Part shown: positions 52,928 through 61,866 of the stretch, one piece after another | Layout of the letters: each line of letters begins with the position of its first letter | Position numbering within the stretch: the stretch's first letter is position 1 | Source: Mycolicibacter sinensis | GTDB lineage: Bacteria > Actinomycetota > Actinomycetes > Mycobacteriales > Mycobacteriaceae | Direction of reading: 5' to 3' | Assembly: GCF_001667375.1 (NCBI RefSeq) | Contig: NZ_LZIN01000005.1 | Span: 51,850 to 115,849, forward strand | Length of the DNA stretch: 64,000 bases | Position numbers and translations under genes: made by a program | Notes under the pieces: model-generated | What the model saw: the letters and a program-made list of their open reading frames with translations, nothing else | Databases searched by the model: none | Told to the model about the DNA's origin: nothing

Positions 52928-54034
52928 TCAGGCCAGCCCGGCCAGCGCGGCAGCCGCGTCGTAACCGCCGAACCCGTCCAGCTCGTCCCGGCGAAGACGG
53001 TTGACCCAGGTCGGGTCGGCCAGCAGTGCGCGCCCGACCGCCACCACATCGAACTCCCCGGCTTCGAACTGCTCGACCAGCCGGTCGACGGGGGCGGGCG
53101 CGATCACCTCACCGCGCTTTTCGCTGCGGAACTGTGTTTCCAGCCCGACCGATCCGACCGCGATCACCGGCACCCCGGTGACCTTTTTGGTCCACCCGGC
53201 CAGGCTCAGATCCGCGTCGTAGTCGGGGAACGCCGGCACATAGTGCCGGCGTGTCGACGGATGGAGCACGTCGACCCCCGCCTCGACCAACGGGTTCAGC
53301 AGTTCCTGCAACTGGGTCGGGTCGTCGGCGATCGAGGCGGTGTAGTCGGTGCCCTTCCACTGCGAAAAGCGGAAGATGACCGGATAGTCCGGCCCCACCG
53401 CGGCCCGTACCGCAGCGACCACCTCGGCCGGGAAGCGGGTCCGCGCGGCCAGCGACCCGCCGTAGGCGTCGGTGCGTTGATTCGTTCGCTCCCAGAGGAA
53501 TTCGTCCAGCAGGTAGCCGTGCGCGCCGTGGATCTCAACCGCGTCGAAGCCGATGTCTCGCGCCGCGGCGGCGCTGTGCGCATACAGTCCCGCGATCCCG
53601 TGGAGTTCCTCGGTTCGCAGCGCCCGGCCGCGCGGCTGGCCACGTCCGTCGACTCCGGACGGGCCGACCGGCACCACCCCGTCGGCGTCGTCGCGCTGCA
53701 CGCCCTGATGCCAGAGCTGGGCGGCGATCGTCGCGCCCTCGGAATGCACCGCATCGACAACCCGGGTCCACCCCGCGAGCACCTCATCGCCCGCGATTGT
53801 CGGCACGCTGAACGGGTAACCCGCGGCCGGGTCGGGCAGCCGGATACCTTCGGTGATGATCAGGCCCACACCTCCGGCGGCGCGCCGGCGGTAGTACTCG
53901 GCGACATCGCGGCCCGGGATTCCACCGGGCGATGCCTGCCGGGTCATCGGCGCCATCGCGAAGCGATTCGGCATGGTCAGCGAGCGCACCGTCAGGGGCT
54001 GAAAGAGCTGCTGTAAGAGATCCTTGTCTGCCAT
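52928..54034 (-). CDS. NADH:flavin oxidoreductase, old yellow enzyme family
   Basis: A 368-aa FMN TIM-barrel. It contains MPNRFAMAPMTRQ (FMN site), AAQLWHQG, the substrate His/Tyr region FDAVEIHGAHGYLLDEFLW with the NQRTDAYGGSL stretch, and C-terminal phosphate-binding VIAVGSVG and VAVGRALLADP. It reduces activated C=C bonds; the natural substrate is unknown. ATG 54034 has GGAG upstream; a longer in-frame start lies in the gap after nucS. It is not part of this locus in M. tuberculosis. Confidence 0.9.
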   Translation of the reverse strand: MADKDLLQQLFQPLTVRSLTMPNRFAMAPMTRQASPGGIPGRDVAEYYRRRAAGGVGLIITEGIRLPDPAAGYPFSVPTIAGDEVLAGWTRVVDAVHSEGATIAAQLWHQGVQRDDADGVVPVGPSGVDGRGQPRGRALRTEELHGIAGLYAHSAAAARDIGFDAVEIHGAHGYLLDEFLWERTNQRTDAYGGSLAARTRFPAEVVAAVRAAVGPDYPVIFRFSQWKGTDYTASIADDPTQLQELLNPLVEAGVDVLHPSTRRHYVPAFPDYDADLSLAGWTKKVTGVPVIAVGSVGLETQFRSEKRGEVIAPAPVDRLVEQFEAGEFDVVAVGRALLADPTWVNRLRRDELDGFGGYDAAAALAGLA

Positions 54035-54079
54035 GGAGTGCTCCAACGCCCAGGTGTTACCGACTATTCCGGACGGCAA

Positions 54080-54751
54080 TCAGAACAAGCGGTATTCGTC
54101 GCTGTTCATGCCGCGCATCGCATCGTAATCCAATGTCAGACAACGGATGCCGCGATCGGTCGCCAGCGTGCGGGCCTGCGGCTTGATCTGCTGGGCGGCG
54201 AACACACCGCTCACCGGCGCGAGCAGAGTGTCGCGGTTGAGCAGTTCCAGGTAGCGGGTGAGCTGCTCGACGCCGTCGATCTCGCCTCGGCGTTTGATCT
54301 CCACGGCAACCGAGCGCCCGTGCGCATCACGGCAGAGCAGGTCCACCGGGCCGATCGCGGTCATGTACTCCCGGCGCACCAGGGAGTAGCCCTCGCCGAG
54401 CAGTTCGACATGCTCGGCCAGCAGCGCCTGCAGTTGTGCCTCCACCCCGTCTTTCACCAGACCCGGGTCGACGCCGAGTTCGTGGCTGGAGTCGTGTTCG
54501 ATCTCTTCGAGGGTGATCCGCAACTGGTCACCGGACTTGTTCGCCACCACCCACACCGGGAACTCGCCGCCGGACTCCTCGGTGAGCCGGCACGGCGGGC
54601 TCATCCAGTTCAGCGGCTTATAGGCACGGTCGTCGGCGTGCACGCTGACCGATCCGTCGGCTTTGAGCAGCAGCAGCCGGCGGGCCGACGGAAGGTGCGC
54701 GGTGAGCCGGCCGACGTAGTCGACGGTGCAACGGGCGATCACGAGTCGCAT
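54080..54751 (-). CDS. nucS: Mismatch endonuclease NucS/EndoMS
   Basis: 223 aa. It cleaves both strands at mismatched DNA and is the non-canonical mismatch repair enzyme of actinobacteria and archaea, which lack MutS/MutL. The N-terminal dimer domain ([16 protein letters not shown]) is followed by the RecB-like nuclease with GPVDLLCRD and [21 protein letters not shown]. The C-terminal tail [10 protein letters not shown] is the clamp-interaction end. ATG 54751 is 7 bases after TAAGGT. Homologue of Rv1321. Confidence 0.95.
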   Translation of the reverse strand: MRLVIARCTVDYVGRLTAHLPSARRLLLLKADGSVSVHADDRAYKPLNWMSPPCRLTEESGGEFPVWVVANKSGDQLRITLEEIEHDSSHELGVDPGLVKDGVEAQLQALLAEHVELLGEGYSLVRREYMTAIGPVDLLCRDAHGRSVAVEIKRRGEIDGVEQLTRYLELLNRDTLLAPVSGVFAAQQIKPQARTLATDRGIRCLTLDYDAMRGMNSDEYRLF

Positions 54752-54758
54752 CCGAACC

Positions 54759-54764
54759 ACCTTA
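54759..54764 (-). promoter_or_regulatory. -10 for nucS (leaderless)
   Basis: Minus-strand TAAGGT, 7 bases, then ATG 54751. Confidence 0.6.
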
Positions 54765-54782
54765 GGGGCAGCGCCGAGCAAT

Positions 54783-54788
54783 TATCCT
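54783..54788 (+). promoter_or_regulatory. -10 for the adenylate cyclase gene
   Basis: TATCCT, 9 bases before ATG 54798, giving a leader of at most about 3 bases. Confidence 0.5.
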
Positions 54789-54797
54789 TACGCCACG

Positions 54798-56402
54798 ATG
54801 AAGCCGCCAAAGACGACCGCGCAACGCCTGGGCCGGATCCTGGAGCTGCTGACCCGCCAGAGCGGCCGACTGCCCGAAACGCCCGAATACGGCTCCTGGC
54901 TGCTGGGCAGGGTCTCGGAAAGCCAGTACCTGCGCCGGATTCGCATCCAGTTCATCATGACGGTCGTCATGGTGGGGACGAACCTGATCGGTGTCGGCGT
55001 CGCCACCGTGCTCGTGACCGTGGCGTTCCCGGTGCCCAGTGTGTTCAGTGACGCCCCGGCGTGGCTGACATACGGAGCGGTGCCCGCATACGTGGCGATC
55101 GCACTCGCCGGCGGCTCGTATGGGATCACCCGGCGCACCATCAGGAAGTTGCGCTGGGCGATCACCGAACGCGAGCCGACTCGGGTGGACGAGCGCAACG
55201 CCTTCCAAACGCCCTGGCGGGTCGCGCAGGTCGTGCTCGCTCTGTGGGGCGTCGCCACCGTGCTGTTCACAGTGCTCTACGGGTTGGCCGACGTAGTCTT
55301 CGTCCCGATCATCGGCTTCACGTTGAGCATCTGCGGCACCCTGGTGGCCACCGCCTGCTACCTGTTCACCGAGTTCGCATTGCGGCCGGTTGCCGCTCAG
55401 GCACTGGCCGCGGGCCCACCGCCGCGGCGGTTCCTGTCGGGCATCATGGGCCGCACCATGATGGTGTGGCTGCTCAGCTCGGGCGTTCCGGTGCTGGGCA
55501 TCGCGCTGACGGCGCTGTTCGCCCTGGTGTTGAAAAACCTGACCATGACGCAGTTCGGTATCGCGGTGCTGATGGTGTCGGTGGCGACGCTGGTCTTCGG
55601 CTTCCTGCTGATGTGGATTCTGTCGTGGCTCACCGCAACTCCGGTGCGGGTGGTGCGCGCGGCGCTCAAGCGTGTCGAGCAGGGCAACCTGCAAGGCGAC
55701 CTGGTGGTGTTCGACGGCACCGAACTCGGCGAGCTGCAGAGCGGTTTCAACGCGATGGTGCACGGGTTGCGGGAGCGCGAACGGGTTCGCGACCTGTTCG
55801 GTCGCCACGTCGGGCGCGAGGTCGCGCTCGCCGCCGAACGCGACCGGATCCAACTCGGCGGCGAAGAGCGCCATGTCGCAGTACTTTTCGTCGATATCGT
55901 CGGCTCGACGCAGATCGTGACCGCTCAGCCCGCCACCGAAGTTGTCGCCTTGCTCAACCGGTTCTTCGCAGTGGTCGTCGACGAGGTCGATCGTCACCGT
56001 GGCCTGATCAACAAATTCGAGGGTGATGCCACACTGGCGATCTTCGGCGCCCCGAACCACCTCGACCAGCCCGAAGACGAAGCGCTGGGCGCCGCTCGCG
56101 GGATTCTGTACCGGCTGGCCGAAGAGGTACCGGAGATCCGGGCCGGCATCGGCGTAGCGGCCGGTCAGGTCGTCGCCGGCAATGTCGGCGCCAAGGAACG
56201 TTTCGAGTACACCGTGATCGGCGAACCGGTCAACGAGGCGGCCCGGTTGTGCGAGCTGGCCAAAGCCCGCCAGCTGCCGCTGTTGACCACCGCGCAGACG
56301 CTGCACGCCGCCAGCGTCAGCGAGCAGGCCCATTGGGTGCTGGGCGAGTCGGTGGTGCTGCGCGGCTACGACCAGCCCACCGTGCTGGCCGGCCCGCTGT
56401 AG
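54798..56402 (+). CDS. Membrane class III adenylate cyclase with HAMP domain (Rv1318c-Rv1320c type)
   Basis: 534 aa. Six predicted membrane helices come first (about residues 50-290), then a HAMP linker (TATPVRVVRAALKRVEQGNLQGDL). The cyclase domain (about 355-530) has the metal aspartates in LFVDIVGST and NKFEGDATLAIFG, and the transition-state region EYTVIGEPVNEAARL. It makes cAMP. M. tuberculosis has three tandem paralogues here; only one is present in this window. Divergent from nucS with 46 bases between the start codons. Confidence 0.92.
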   Translation: MKPPKTTAQRLGRILELLTRQSGRLPETPEYGSWLLGRVSESQYLRRIRIQFIMTVVMVGTNLIGVGVATVLVTVAFPVPSVFSDAPAWLTYGAVPAYVAIALAGGSYGITRRTIRKLRWAITEREPTRVDERNAFQTPWRVAQVVLALWGVATVLFTVLYGLADVVFVPIIGFTLSICGTLVATACYLFTEFALRPVAAQALAAGPPPRRFLSGIMGRTMMVWLLSSGVPVLGIALTALFALVLKNLTMTQFGIAVLMVSVATLVFGFLLMWILSWLTATPVRVVRAALKRVEQGNLQGDLVVFDGTELGELQSGFNAMVHGLRERERVRDLFGRHVGREVALAAERDRIQLGGEERHVAVLFVDIVGSTQIVTAQPATEVVALLNRFFAVVVDEVDRHRGLINKFEGDATLAIFGAPNHLDQPEDEALGAARGILYRLAEEVPEIRAGIGVAAGQVVAGNVGAKERFEYTVIGEPVNEAARLCELAKARQLPLLTTAQTLHAASVSEQAHWVLGESVVLRGYDQPTVLAGPL

Positions 56403-56407
56403 CGGCG

Positions 56408-57682
56408 TTACCCAGCCTGCTTCTCCAGCGCGGCGAGGGCGGCCTCAACCGTGTCGAACACCAGCGCGTCGTAGGCCGCCGGGTCGGGCGTCACCGCGCC
56501 GCCGGGATCGACGAGCAGCCCCTGCTTGCCTCGGCTTTGCAGATCGTCGGCCAGTCCGGCGAGCAGGGCGCGCGCCGGATCGCTGATCGCGTGCAGCCGC
56601 GACACATCCAGGATCGCGATGTCGAAATCACCGCACTCGCGGGTGGCCGTGCGGGCCACCTGTTCGGCGCCGGCGAAGAGCAGATCGCCGTGGACCTCGT
56701 AGACCCGAACACCGGGGCGCGGGGTGTACGCCCCGCGAATGGCCGCGTGGGCTTCGCTGCTCACGGTCAGGAAGTGCAGGCCGAGCTGTTGGGAAAGGCT
56801 GCGGCACACCAGGACCCCGCGCACGCTGTTGCCCTTGGCGTCGATCCGCGGCGAATAGACGCCGATGCCGAGCTGACCGGGCAGCACCGCCACGATGCCT
56901 CCGGCGACACCGCTTTTGGCCGGCATGCCGATCGCACTGACCCACTCACCGGCGGCGTCGTACATACCGCAGGTGACCATGACCGACAGCGTGCGCCGCA
57001 CCACCGCCGCGTCGGTCACCTGCCGGCCGGTCAGCGGGTTGTATCCGCCGCGCGCAAGTGTGGCGGCCATCCGGGCCAGGTCGGTGCTGGTGACTTTCAG
57101 CGAGCATGAGCGGATGTAGACGTCGAGGGCGTCGTCGGGATCAGCACCGAGGGCGCCGAAACTCTCGAGCAGATAGGCGATTCCGCGGTTGCGGCTCCCG
57201 CTGGCCTTCTCGGATCGGTAGACGTCCTCGTCGAAGTCCAGGCCGCGGCCGGCGCAGGCGCTGTAGAACTCGCGGATGAGGCCGAATCGGTCGTCGGCCG
57301 TTTTACCCGGGATCAAGGAGCACGCCACGATCGCACCGGCGTTGATCATCGGATTCTTCGGGACGTTGGTGAGCTGATCGACGCTGATCTTGTTGAACCC
57401 CTCACCGGAGGGCTCCACACCGATCCGCGCGTCGACGTCTGCATGGCCCAGCTGATCGAGCGCCAGGGCGTAGGTGAACGGTTTGGAGATCGACTGCATC
57501 GTGAATTCCACACCGGCATCGCCGGATTCGTAGACATGACCATCTGAGGAGGACAGCGAGAGGCCAAAGCCGGTCGGATCGACCCGGGACAGCTCCGGAA
57601 TGTAGCTCGCCAGTGCGCCGACGCTCACGTCGGCGTGCTCGGCGAGGATCCCGTCCAGGTACCGCTGCACCAGTGCTGTCAC
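56408..57682 (-). CDS. glsA: Glutaminase with C-terminal STAS domain
   Basis: A 424-aa serine-dependent beta-lactamase-like glutaminase that hydrolyses glutamine to glutamate and ammonia. The catalytic Ser-x-x-Lys is in FTMQSISKPFTYALAL, with NPMINAGAIVACSLI, ARGGYNPLTGRQV and SGVAGGIVAVLPG following. From about residue 325 the tail (VRVYEVHGDLLFAGAEQVART, then FDIAILDVSRLHAIS) is a STAS/anti-anti-sigma-like domain that may regulate activity. GTG 57682 is 6 bases after TACCAT. Not in this position in M. tuberculosis. Confidence 0.93.
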   Translation of the reverse strand: MTALVQRYLDGILAEHADVSVGALASYIPELSRVDPTGFGLSLSSSDGHVYESGDAGVEFTMQSISKPFTYALALDQLGHADVDARIGVEPSGEGFNKISVDQLTNVPKNPMINAGAIVACSLIPGKTADDRFGLIREFYSACAGRGLDFDEDVYRSEKASGSRNRGIAYLLESFGALGADPDDALDVYIRSCSLKVTSTDLARMAATLARGGYNPLTGRQVTDAAVVRRTLSVMVTCGMYDAAGEWVSAIGMPAKSGVAGGIVAVLPGQLGIGVYSPRIDAKGNSVRGVLVCRSLSQQLGLHFLTVSSEAHAAIRGAYTPRPGVRVYEVHGDLLFAGAEQVARTATRECGDFDIAILDVSRLHAISDPARALLAGLADDLQSRGKQGLLVDPGGAVTPDPAAYDALVFDTVEAALAALEKQAG

Positions 57683-57688
57683 GCCCAG

Positions 57689-57694
57689 ATGGTA
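57689..57694 (-). promoter_or_regulatory. -10 for glsA (leaderless)
   Basis: Minus-strand TACCAT, 6 bases, then GTG 57682. Confidence 0.6.
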
Positions 57695-57775
57695 GCCCCG
57701 CCACCCGTACCGCTCCGGCACTATCGTGTCGCATTTCCGCTAGTGTCATCGGCCGGCGCGTGCCATGGTTAGAAC

Positions 57776-59281
57776 GTGCACGACGACTTCGACCGCTGCT
57801 ATCGTGCCGTGCAGTCCAGCGACGCCCGCTTCGACGGCTGGTTTTTCACGGCCGTACTGAGCACCCGGATCTATTGCCGGCCCAGTTGCCCGGCGCGCCC
57901 GCCCCTGGCGCGCAACGTGCGGTTCTACCCCAGCGCTGCCGCCGCGCAGCGGGCCGGCTTCCGGGCCTGCAAACGTTGCCGACCGGACGCCGCACCGGGC
58001 TCTCCGGAATGGAACATCCGCGGCGACGTGGTGGGCCGGGCGATGCGCTTGATCGCCGACGGCACCGTCGACCGGGAGGGCGTGACCGGGCTTGCCGGCC
58101 ACCTCGGCTACTCCGCCCGCCAGTTGCAGCGCCTGCTACAGGACGAGGTCGGTGCCGGCCCGCTGGCGCTGGCCCGCGCCCAGCGAGCGCAGACGGCCAG
58201 GATCTTGATCGAGACCACCGATCTGCCGTTGGGCGACGTCGCGTTCGCGGCCGGGTTCGCCAGCATCCGGCAGTTCAACGACACGATCCGTGCCGTGTGC
58301 GCCACCACCCCGACGGCGTTGCGGCAGCAGGCGCTCACCCGGTCGACGATCCAGTCCGACCGGAATGCTCCGGGCCCGGGTGCGCTGTCGCTGCGCCTGC
58401 CGGTGCGCACTCCGTTCGCGTTCGAGGGTGTCTTCGGACATCTGGCGGCGTGCGCGGTTCCCGGTTGCGAGGAGGTACGCGAGGGCGCCTACCGCCGCAC
58501 CCTGCGCCTGCCGCACGGCAACGGCATAGTCGGCTTGTCTCCGGCCGCCGATCACGTCCGATGCAAGCTGGTGCTCGAGGACTTCCGAGACCTCACGGCC
58601 GCCATCACCCGCTGCCGGCGGTTGCTGGACCTCGACGCCGATCCCGAAGCGGTCGTCGAAACCCTCACCGCGGACCCGGAATTGGCGCCGGTCGTGGCCA
58701 AGGCGCCGGGCCAGCGAATTCCGCGGACGGTCGATGAAGCCGAACTGGCGGTGCGGGTGGTGCTCAGTCAGCAGGTGTCGGTCAAGGCGGCCCGCACCCA
58801 TGCGCGCCGACTGCTGCTTGCCCACGGTAAGCAGATCGCCGATCCTGCCGGCGGGCTGACCCACGCGTTTCCCTCGGTGCAGCGCCTCGCCGGCATCGAT
58901 CCCGATCAGCTCGCCCTGCCGCGGGCACGTCGGCGCACCTTGCTCGCCCTGGTCGCGGAGCTGGCCGAGGGCACCGTGGTACTGGGCGCGGGCTGCGATT
59001 GGGACCGGGCCCGGCACGCGCTGCTGCAGATCCCCGGCGTCGGTGCTTGGACGGCGGAGGTGATCGCGATGCGCGGCCTGGGCGACCCCGATGCCTTCCC
59101 GGTAACCGATCTGGGGGTGCAGGTGGCCGCCCGGCAGTTGGGCCTGCCGGAGCAGCCGCGGGCGCTGAACCAACGCGCTGCCCGCTGGCGCCCCTGGCGG
59201 TCCTACGCCACCCAGCACCTGTGGACCGCACTCGACCACGCCGTCAACGACTGGCCCCCGACTTCCCAGGAGATCGCATGA
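57776..59281 (+). CDS. alkA: Ada-type activator fused to AlkA 3-methyladenine DNA glycosylase
   Basis: 501 aa. The N-terminal Ada zinc module has four cysteines (RIYCRPSCPARPP and FRACKRCRPD), one being the methyl acceptor. An AraC-type helix-turn-helix follows (about 85-180: GLAGHLGYSARQLQRLL). Then come the AlkA fold and a helix-hairpin-helix glycosylase domain with IPGVGAWTAEVIAMRGLGDPDAFPVTDLG, where the Asp is catalytic. It both senses alkylation and excises alkylated bases. GTG 57776 lies 6 bases after CATGGT (weak -10). Homologue of Rv1317c; it overlaps ogt by 4 bases. Confidence 0.95.
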   Translation: MHDDFDRCYRAVQSSDARFDGWFFTAVLSTRIYCRPSCPARPPLARNVRFYPSAAAAQRAGFRACKRCRPDAAPGSPEWNIRGDVVGRAMRLIADGTVDREGVTGLAGHLGYSARQLQRLLQDEVGAGPLALARAQRAQTARILIETTDLPLGDVAFAAGFASIRQFNDTIRAVCATTPTALRQQALTRSTIQSDRNAPGPGALSLRLPVRTPFAFEGVFGHLAACAVPGCEEVREGAYRRTLRLPHGNGIVGLSPAADHVRCKLVLEDFRDLTAAITRCRRLLDLDADPEAVVETLTADPELAPVVAKAPGQRIPRTVDEAELAVRVVLSQQVSVKAARTHARRLLLAHGKQIADPAGGLTHAFPSVQRLAGIDPDQLALPRARRRTLLALVAELAEGTVVLGAGCDWDRARHALLQIPGVGAWTAEVIAMRGLGDPDAFPVTDLGVQVAARQLGLPEQPRALNQRAARWRPWRSYATQHLWTALDHAVNDWPPTSQEIA

Positions 59282-59769
59282 CCTGCCAACGCACCATCGA
59301 CAGCCCGATCGGCCCGCTCACCCTGGCCGGCGAGGACGGCAAGCTCAGCCATCTGCTGATGCTCGACCATTCCCACGCCCCCGACCGCACCGGTTGGCGA
59401 CACGACGAGGCCGCATTCCCCGAGGTGGTTGAGCAACTCGCGGCGTATTTCGCCGGCGATCTCACCGAATTCGACCTGGCCTACCAGATGGCCGGTACGG
59501 AGTTTCAGCGTCGGGTGTGGACCGCGTTGCTGACGATCCCGTACGGCCAGACCCGCTCGTATGGCCAGTTGGCCATGCAGATCGGGGCGCCGACGGCATC
59601 TCGCGCCGTCGGGTTGGCCAACGGGCGCAACCCGATCTCGATCATCGTTCCGTGCCACCGGGTCATCGGCAGCAACGGCAGTCTGACCGGCTATGGCGGC
59701 GGAGTCGACCGGAAGCGGGCGCTGCTGGATCTGGAGCGCCAGCACAGCCACGCCACGCTGTTCGACTGA
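59278..59769 (+). CDS. ogt: Methylated-DNA-protein-cysteine methyltransferase
   Basis: A 163-aa suicide repair protein for O6-methylguanine. The acceptor cysteine is in ISIIVPCHRVIGSNGSLTGYGGG, preceded by the helix-turn-helix RSYGQLAMQIGAPTASRAVGLANGRNP. ATG 59278 overlaps the alkA stop (ATGA) and also has AGGAG. Homologue of Rv1316c. In M. tuberculosis it directly faces the rRNA operon; here five genes intervene. Confidence 0.96.
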   Translation: MTCQRTIDSPIGPLTLAGEDGKLSHLLMLDHSHAPDRTGWRHDEAAFPEVVEQLAAYFAGDLTEFDLAYQMAGTEFQRRVWTALLTIPYGQTRSYGQLAMQIGAPTASRAVGLANGRNPISIIVPCHRVIGSNGSLTGYGGGVDRKRALLDLERQHSHATLFD

Positions 59770-59818
59770 GCCCTCCTGCTGAATTGGCCATCGCCGCCGA
59801 TGCCGATGACCTTCCGTG

Positions 59819-60214
59819 GTGACCACACCGGGGCTTCGGGTTGTGCCGGAGGGGTTGCGCACGCTGGCACAGCGCTGTGATGCCCTCGCTGGTCAGGTCA
59901 GGGCGTCGTTGGCGACGATGACCGCACCCGCCTGGCAGTCCAGCGGGGCGGCGGCGACGGCGGTCAGTGCGGGTGCGAACCGGGTCGGCGCGGTCCTCGC
60001 CAGCCGGATGCAGGCGTCAGCGACCAAGCTCACCGAGGCGGCCCGCGACTACGTGGCGATGGACGACGGTGGCGCAGCGGCATTGGCTGCAGTGGACTCG
60101 GGTGCCCCAGGCGGCTACCCGCGCGGGGACGGCGGCGCTGTCGCTGTCCGAAGTGAGAGCGGCGGGCTGGGAGTACCTCAAGATCTCCGGCGAGGACTGG
60201 TCCCGGCTTGCTGA
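59819..60214 (+). CDS. EspC/WXG100-like type VII secretion partner protein
   Basis: 131 aa. The helical hairpin VVPEGLRTLAQRCDALAGQ-(turn at APAW)-AGANRVGAVLASRMQAS resembles DUF2580/EspC proteins of ESX loci. The helix end AARDYVAMDDGGAAAL contains YxxxD, the general type VII export signal. After about residue 95 the sequence (GYPRGDGGAVAVRSES...) looks non-native and overlaps the next gene for 113 bases, suggesting that its real stop has been lost or that the two were shifted relative to each other. GTG 59819 or 59816. First gene of the accessory module. Confidence 0.65.
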   Translation: MTTPGLRVVPEGLRTLAQRCDALAGQVRASLATMTAPAWQSSGAAATAVSAGANRVGAVLASRMQASATKLTEAARDYVAMDDGGAAALAAVDSGAPGGYPRGDGGAVAVRSESGGLGVPQDLRRGLVPAC

Positions 60215-61292
60215 CACGTGGGAGAGCGCCTTCGCCGAGGTCCGCAACGCGTCGGTGCGCCCCGGCGGGACGGTGTGGGAGGGCAGCGCTGCCCATGGCA
60301 TGCAGGAGCGAACTGCTGCCGATGCCGTCAAGGTGCGGGCGCCGGCTGATCAGCTCCGAGTCGCTGCCGAGATCGCCCGACGATGCTGCGGCCAGCAGGA
60401 GACGAACAAGCAGTCGATGCTCAATGCGGTAAATGCCGCTGTCCGTGGCGGTTTCAACGTCGATGACGACTACACCCTCATTGACACGCTGCCCTACTAC
60501 GGTTCCACCGCGGAACGCGGTGCGCGAGAGCAGGCCGCCGACGGCCATGCCAGCGCGATCCGCACCCGCCTCAACAACCTGGTCGATTCCGAGGCCGACA
60601 TCGCCCGCGATCTGGCCACCGCCACCGCCGGGCTGGATCACCTCAGCTTCCCCGGAGAAGGCGCTGACGGCGGTGCGGGTGCAGCAGGCGTGCACCACAC
60701 GACGCTGCCGAATGCCCATCAAGAGCCTGCATCAGGCCCGGAGTCGCAAAGTAGCGTTGCGGACGATACGCCCGGGTTCGTTCCGCCACTGAGAGATGTG
60801 CTGATCGCGGGTGAGGGCGCGATCGCCGGCGGCACTGCCGACGGTGTGCGGCAAACAGTGCTCGACGTGGTCGCAAAGGGACCCATCACCGGCCCAGATG
60901 CGCCTGACCCCGGCTTGTTGAAATGGTTTGAAGACCCGAAGGTCGGCGGCGTCGAGCTAAAGGGTTTCTCCCGAGTTGCTCGGGTGACTGGAGCCGCGAG
61001 CGCGGTTCCCGCGGTGATGTCGGACATTCATGACGGAAACTCGGTTGCCGAAGCCGTTACACGTGAAGGTGTGGGAGTCGCAGCGGGCCTCTGGGCGGGT
61101 GCTGCAACCGGTGCGGGAATCGGTTCGGTATTTCCCGGTGCCGGAACCGCTGGGGGTGTGGTGGTCGGCGCCGGCGTAGGCGCGCTGGCCGCTATGGGGG
61201 CATCGAAGTCCGTCGAAGCGATGTGGCATCCGGTCACTGATGCGGTGGGCAGCGCCGCACACAATGTCAAGTCGCTCTTCGGTTTCGGATAG
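60102..61292 (+). CDS. Large WXG/LXG-like protein with glycine-zipper C-terminus (candidate type VII effector)
   Basis: 396 aa from GTG 60102; the exact start is uncertain. The N-terminal half is helical (LSLSEVRAAGWEYLKISGEDWSRLADTW, later VWEGSAAHGMQERTAADAV), like the partner-binding half of LXG/WXG effectors. A linker rich in Ser/Pro follows (about 215-260). The C-terminus has a hydrophobic stretch with glycine every fourth residue, GVAAGLWAGAATGAGIG, then GGVVVGAGVGALAAMG, a glycine zipper able to pack in membranes. The module gene order suggests an ESX-exported, membrane-active effector; no enzymatic toxin motif is visible. Function is inference. Confidence 0.6.
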   Translation: MPQAATRAGTAALSLSEVRAAGWEYLKISGEDWSRLADTWESAFAEVRNASVRPGGTVWEGSAAHGMQERTAADAVKVRAPADQLRVAAEIARRCCGQQETNKQSMLNAVNAAVRGGFNVDDDYTLIDTLPYYGSTAERGAREQAADGHASAIRTRLNNLVDSEADIARDLATATAGLDHLSFPGEGADGGAGAAGVHHTTLPNAHQEPASGPESQSSVADDTPGFVPPLRDVLIAGEGAIAGGTADGVRQTVLDVVAKGPITGPDAPDPGLLKWFEDPKVGGVELKGFSRVARVTGAASAVPAVMSDIHDGNSVAEAVTREGVGVAAGLWAGAATGAGIGSVFPGAGTAGGVVVGAGVGALAAMGASKSVEAMWHPVTDAVGSAAHNVKSLFGFG

Positions 61293-61302
61293 GGCCTGAC
61301 TA

Positions 61303-61866
61303 GTGCGATTCGAGGAGTTCGTTGCGCGGAACGGCATTGCGGTGGCCCCGGTCGACCGGTTCGACGGTTTTTCCGTGGATGTGGGCATCCCACCGGACTG
61401 GGAACCCTTCGATTCCGCCGTCGGCATCGGCGTATGGGTCGGTCACAGCGATCCGCGCCTCGACCGGTTCTGCGCCAACGCAGTTTTGACGCTGCATCAT
61501 GTCGAGGCATCGCTCGACGTCGGTGAGGTATTCGCCATGTTGTCCGAGCAGCAGCTGCAGTCGGCACCCGGGGCTCACGAACTGCGCCGGGAACTCGTAG
61601 CCGCCGCCGAGGGCCCAGGGTTCGCGGGGGAACTCGCAATGCGAATCGCCCACGAGCTCGGCACCCTCGACAGTATGTCCCGTTCCCGGATCATCGCGAC
61701 CGAGCAGGAGACGCTGATTGCGCAACTGACGGTGACCGCGCTAACGGACTCGCCAGCGACAGTGGCGAACATCTGGTTGTCCGTCCGACTGGGGCCGACG
61801 GTAAGTCACTTAACCACCGGCGATTCCGGCTGCAGGCCGGTGAGCAGAATACGAGATACCTACTGA
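61303..61866 (+). CDS. LpqN-like protein without signal peptide
   Basis: A 187-aa protein whose core (VAPVDRFDGFSVDVGIPPDWEPFD, then GVWVGHSDPRLDRFCANAVLTLHHVE) resembles the LpqN/LpqT family. Unlike those lipoproteins it has no signal or lipobox, so it is likely cytosolic. It sits 10 bases after the effector-like gene, and its stop shares a base with the next start (TGATG). Possibly a chaperone or immunity-related protein for the effector; this is inference. GTG 61303. Confidence 0.6.
   Translation: MRFEEFVARNGIAVAPVDRFDGFSVDVGIPPDWEPFDSAVGIGVWVGHSDPRLDRFCANAVLTLHHVEASLDVGEVFAMLSEQQLQSAPGAHELRRELVAAAEGPGFAGELAMRIAHELGTLDSMSRSRIIATEQETLIAQLTVTALTDSPATVANIWLSVRLGPTVSHLTTGDSGCRPVSRIRDTY

Noticed and set aside
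54762..56333. Minus-strand open frame of 523 codons opposite the cyclase gene
   Set aside because: Shadow frame; the cyclase has all catalytic motifs on the plus strand.
57730..57775. PafBC/RecA-independent DNA-damage promoter upstream of alkA
   Set aside because: TGTCATCGG only partly fits the TTGTCRGTG motif and the expected TANNNT at the correct spacing is not convincing.
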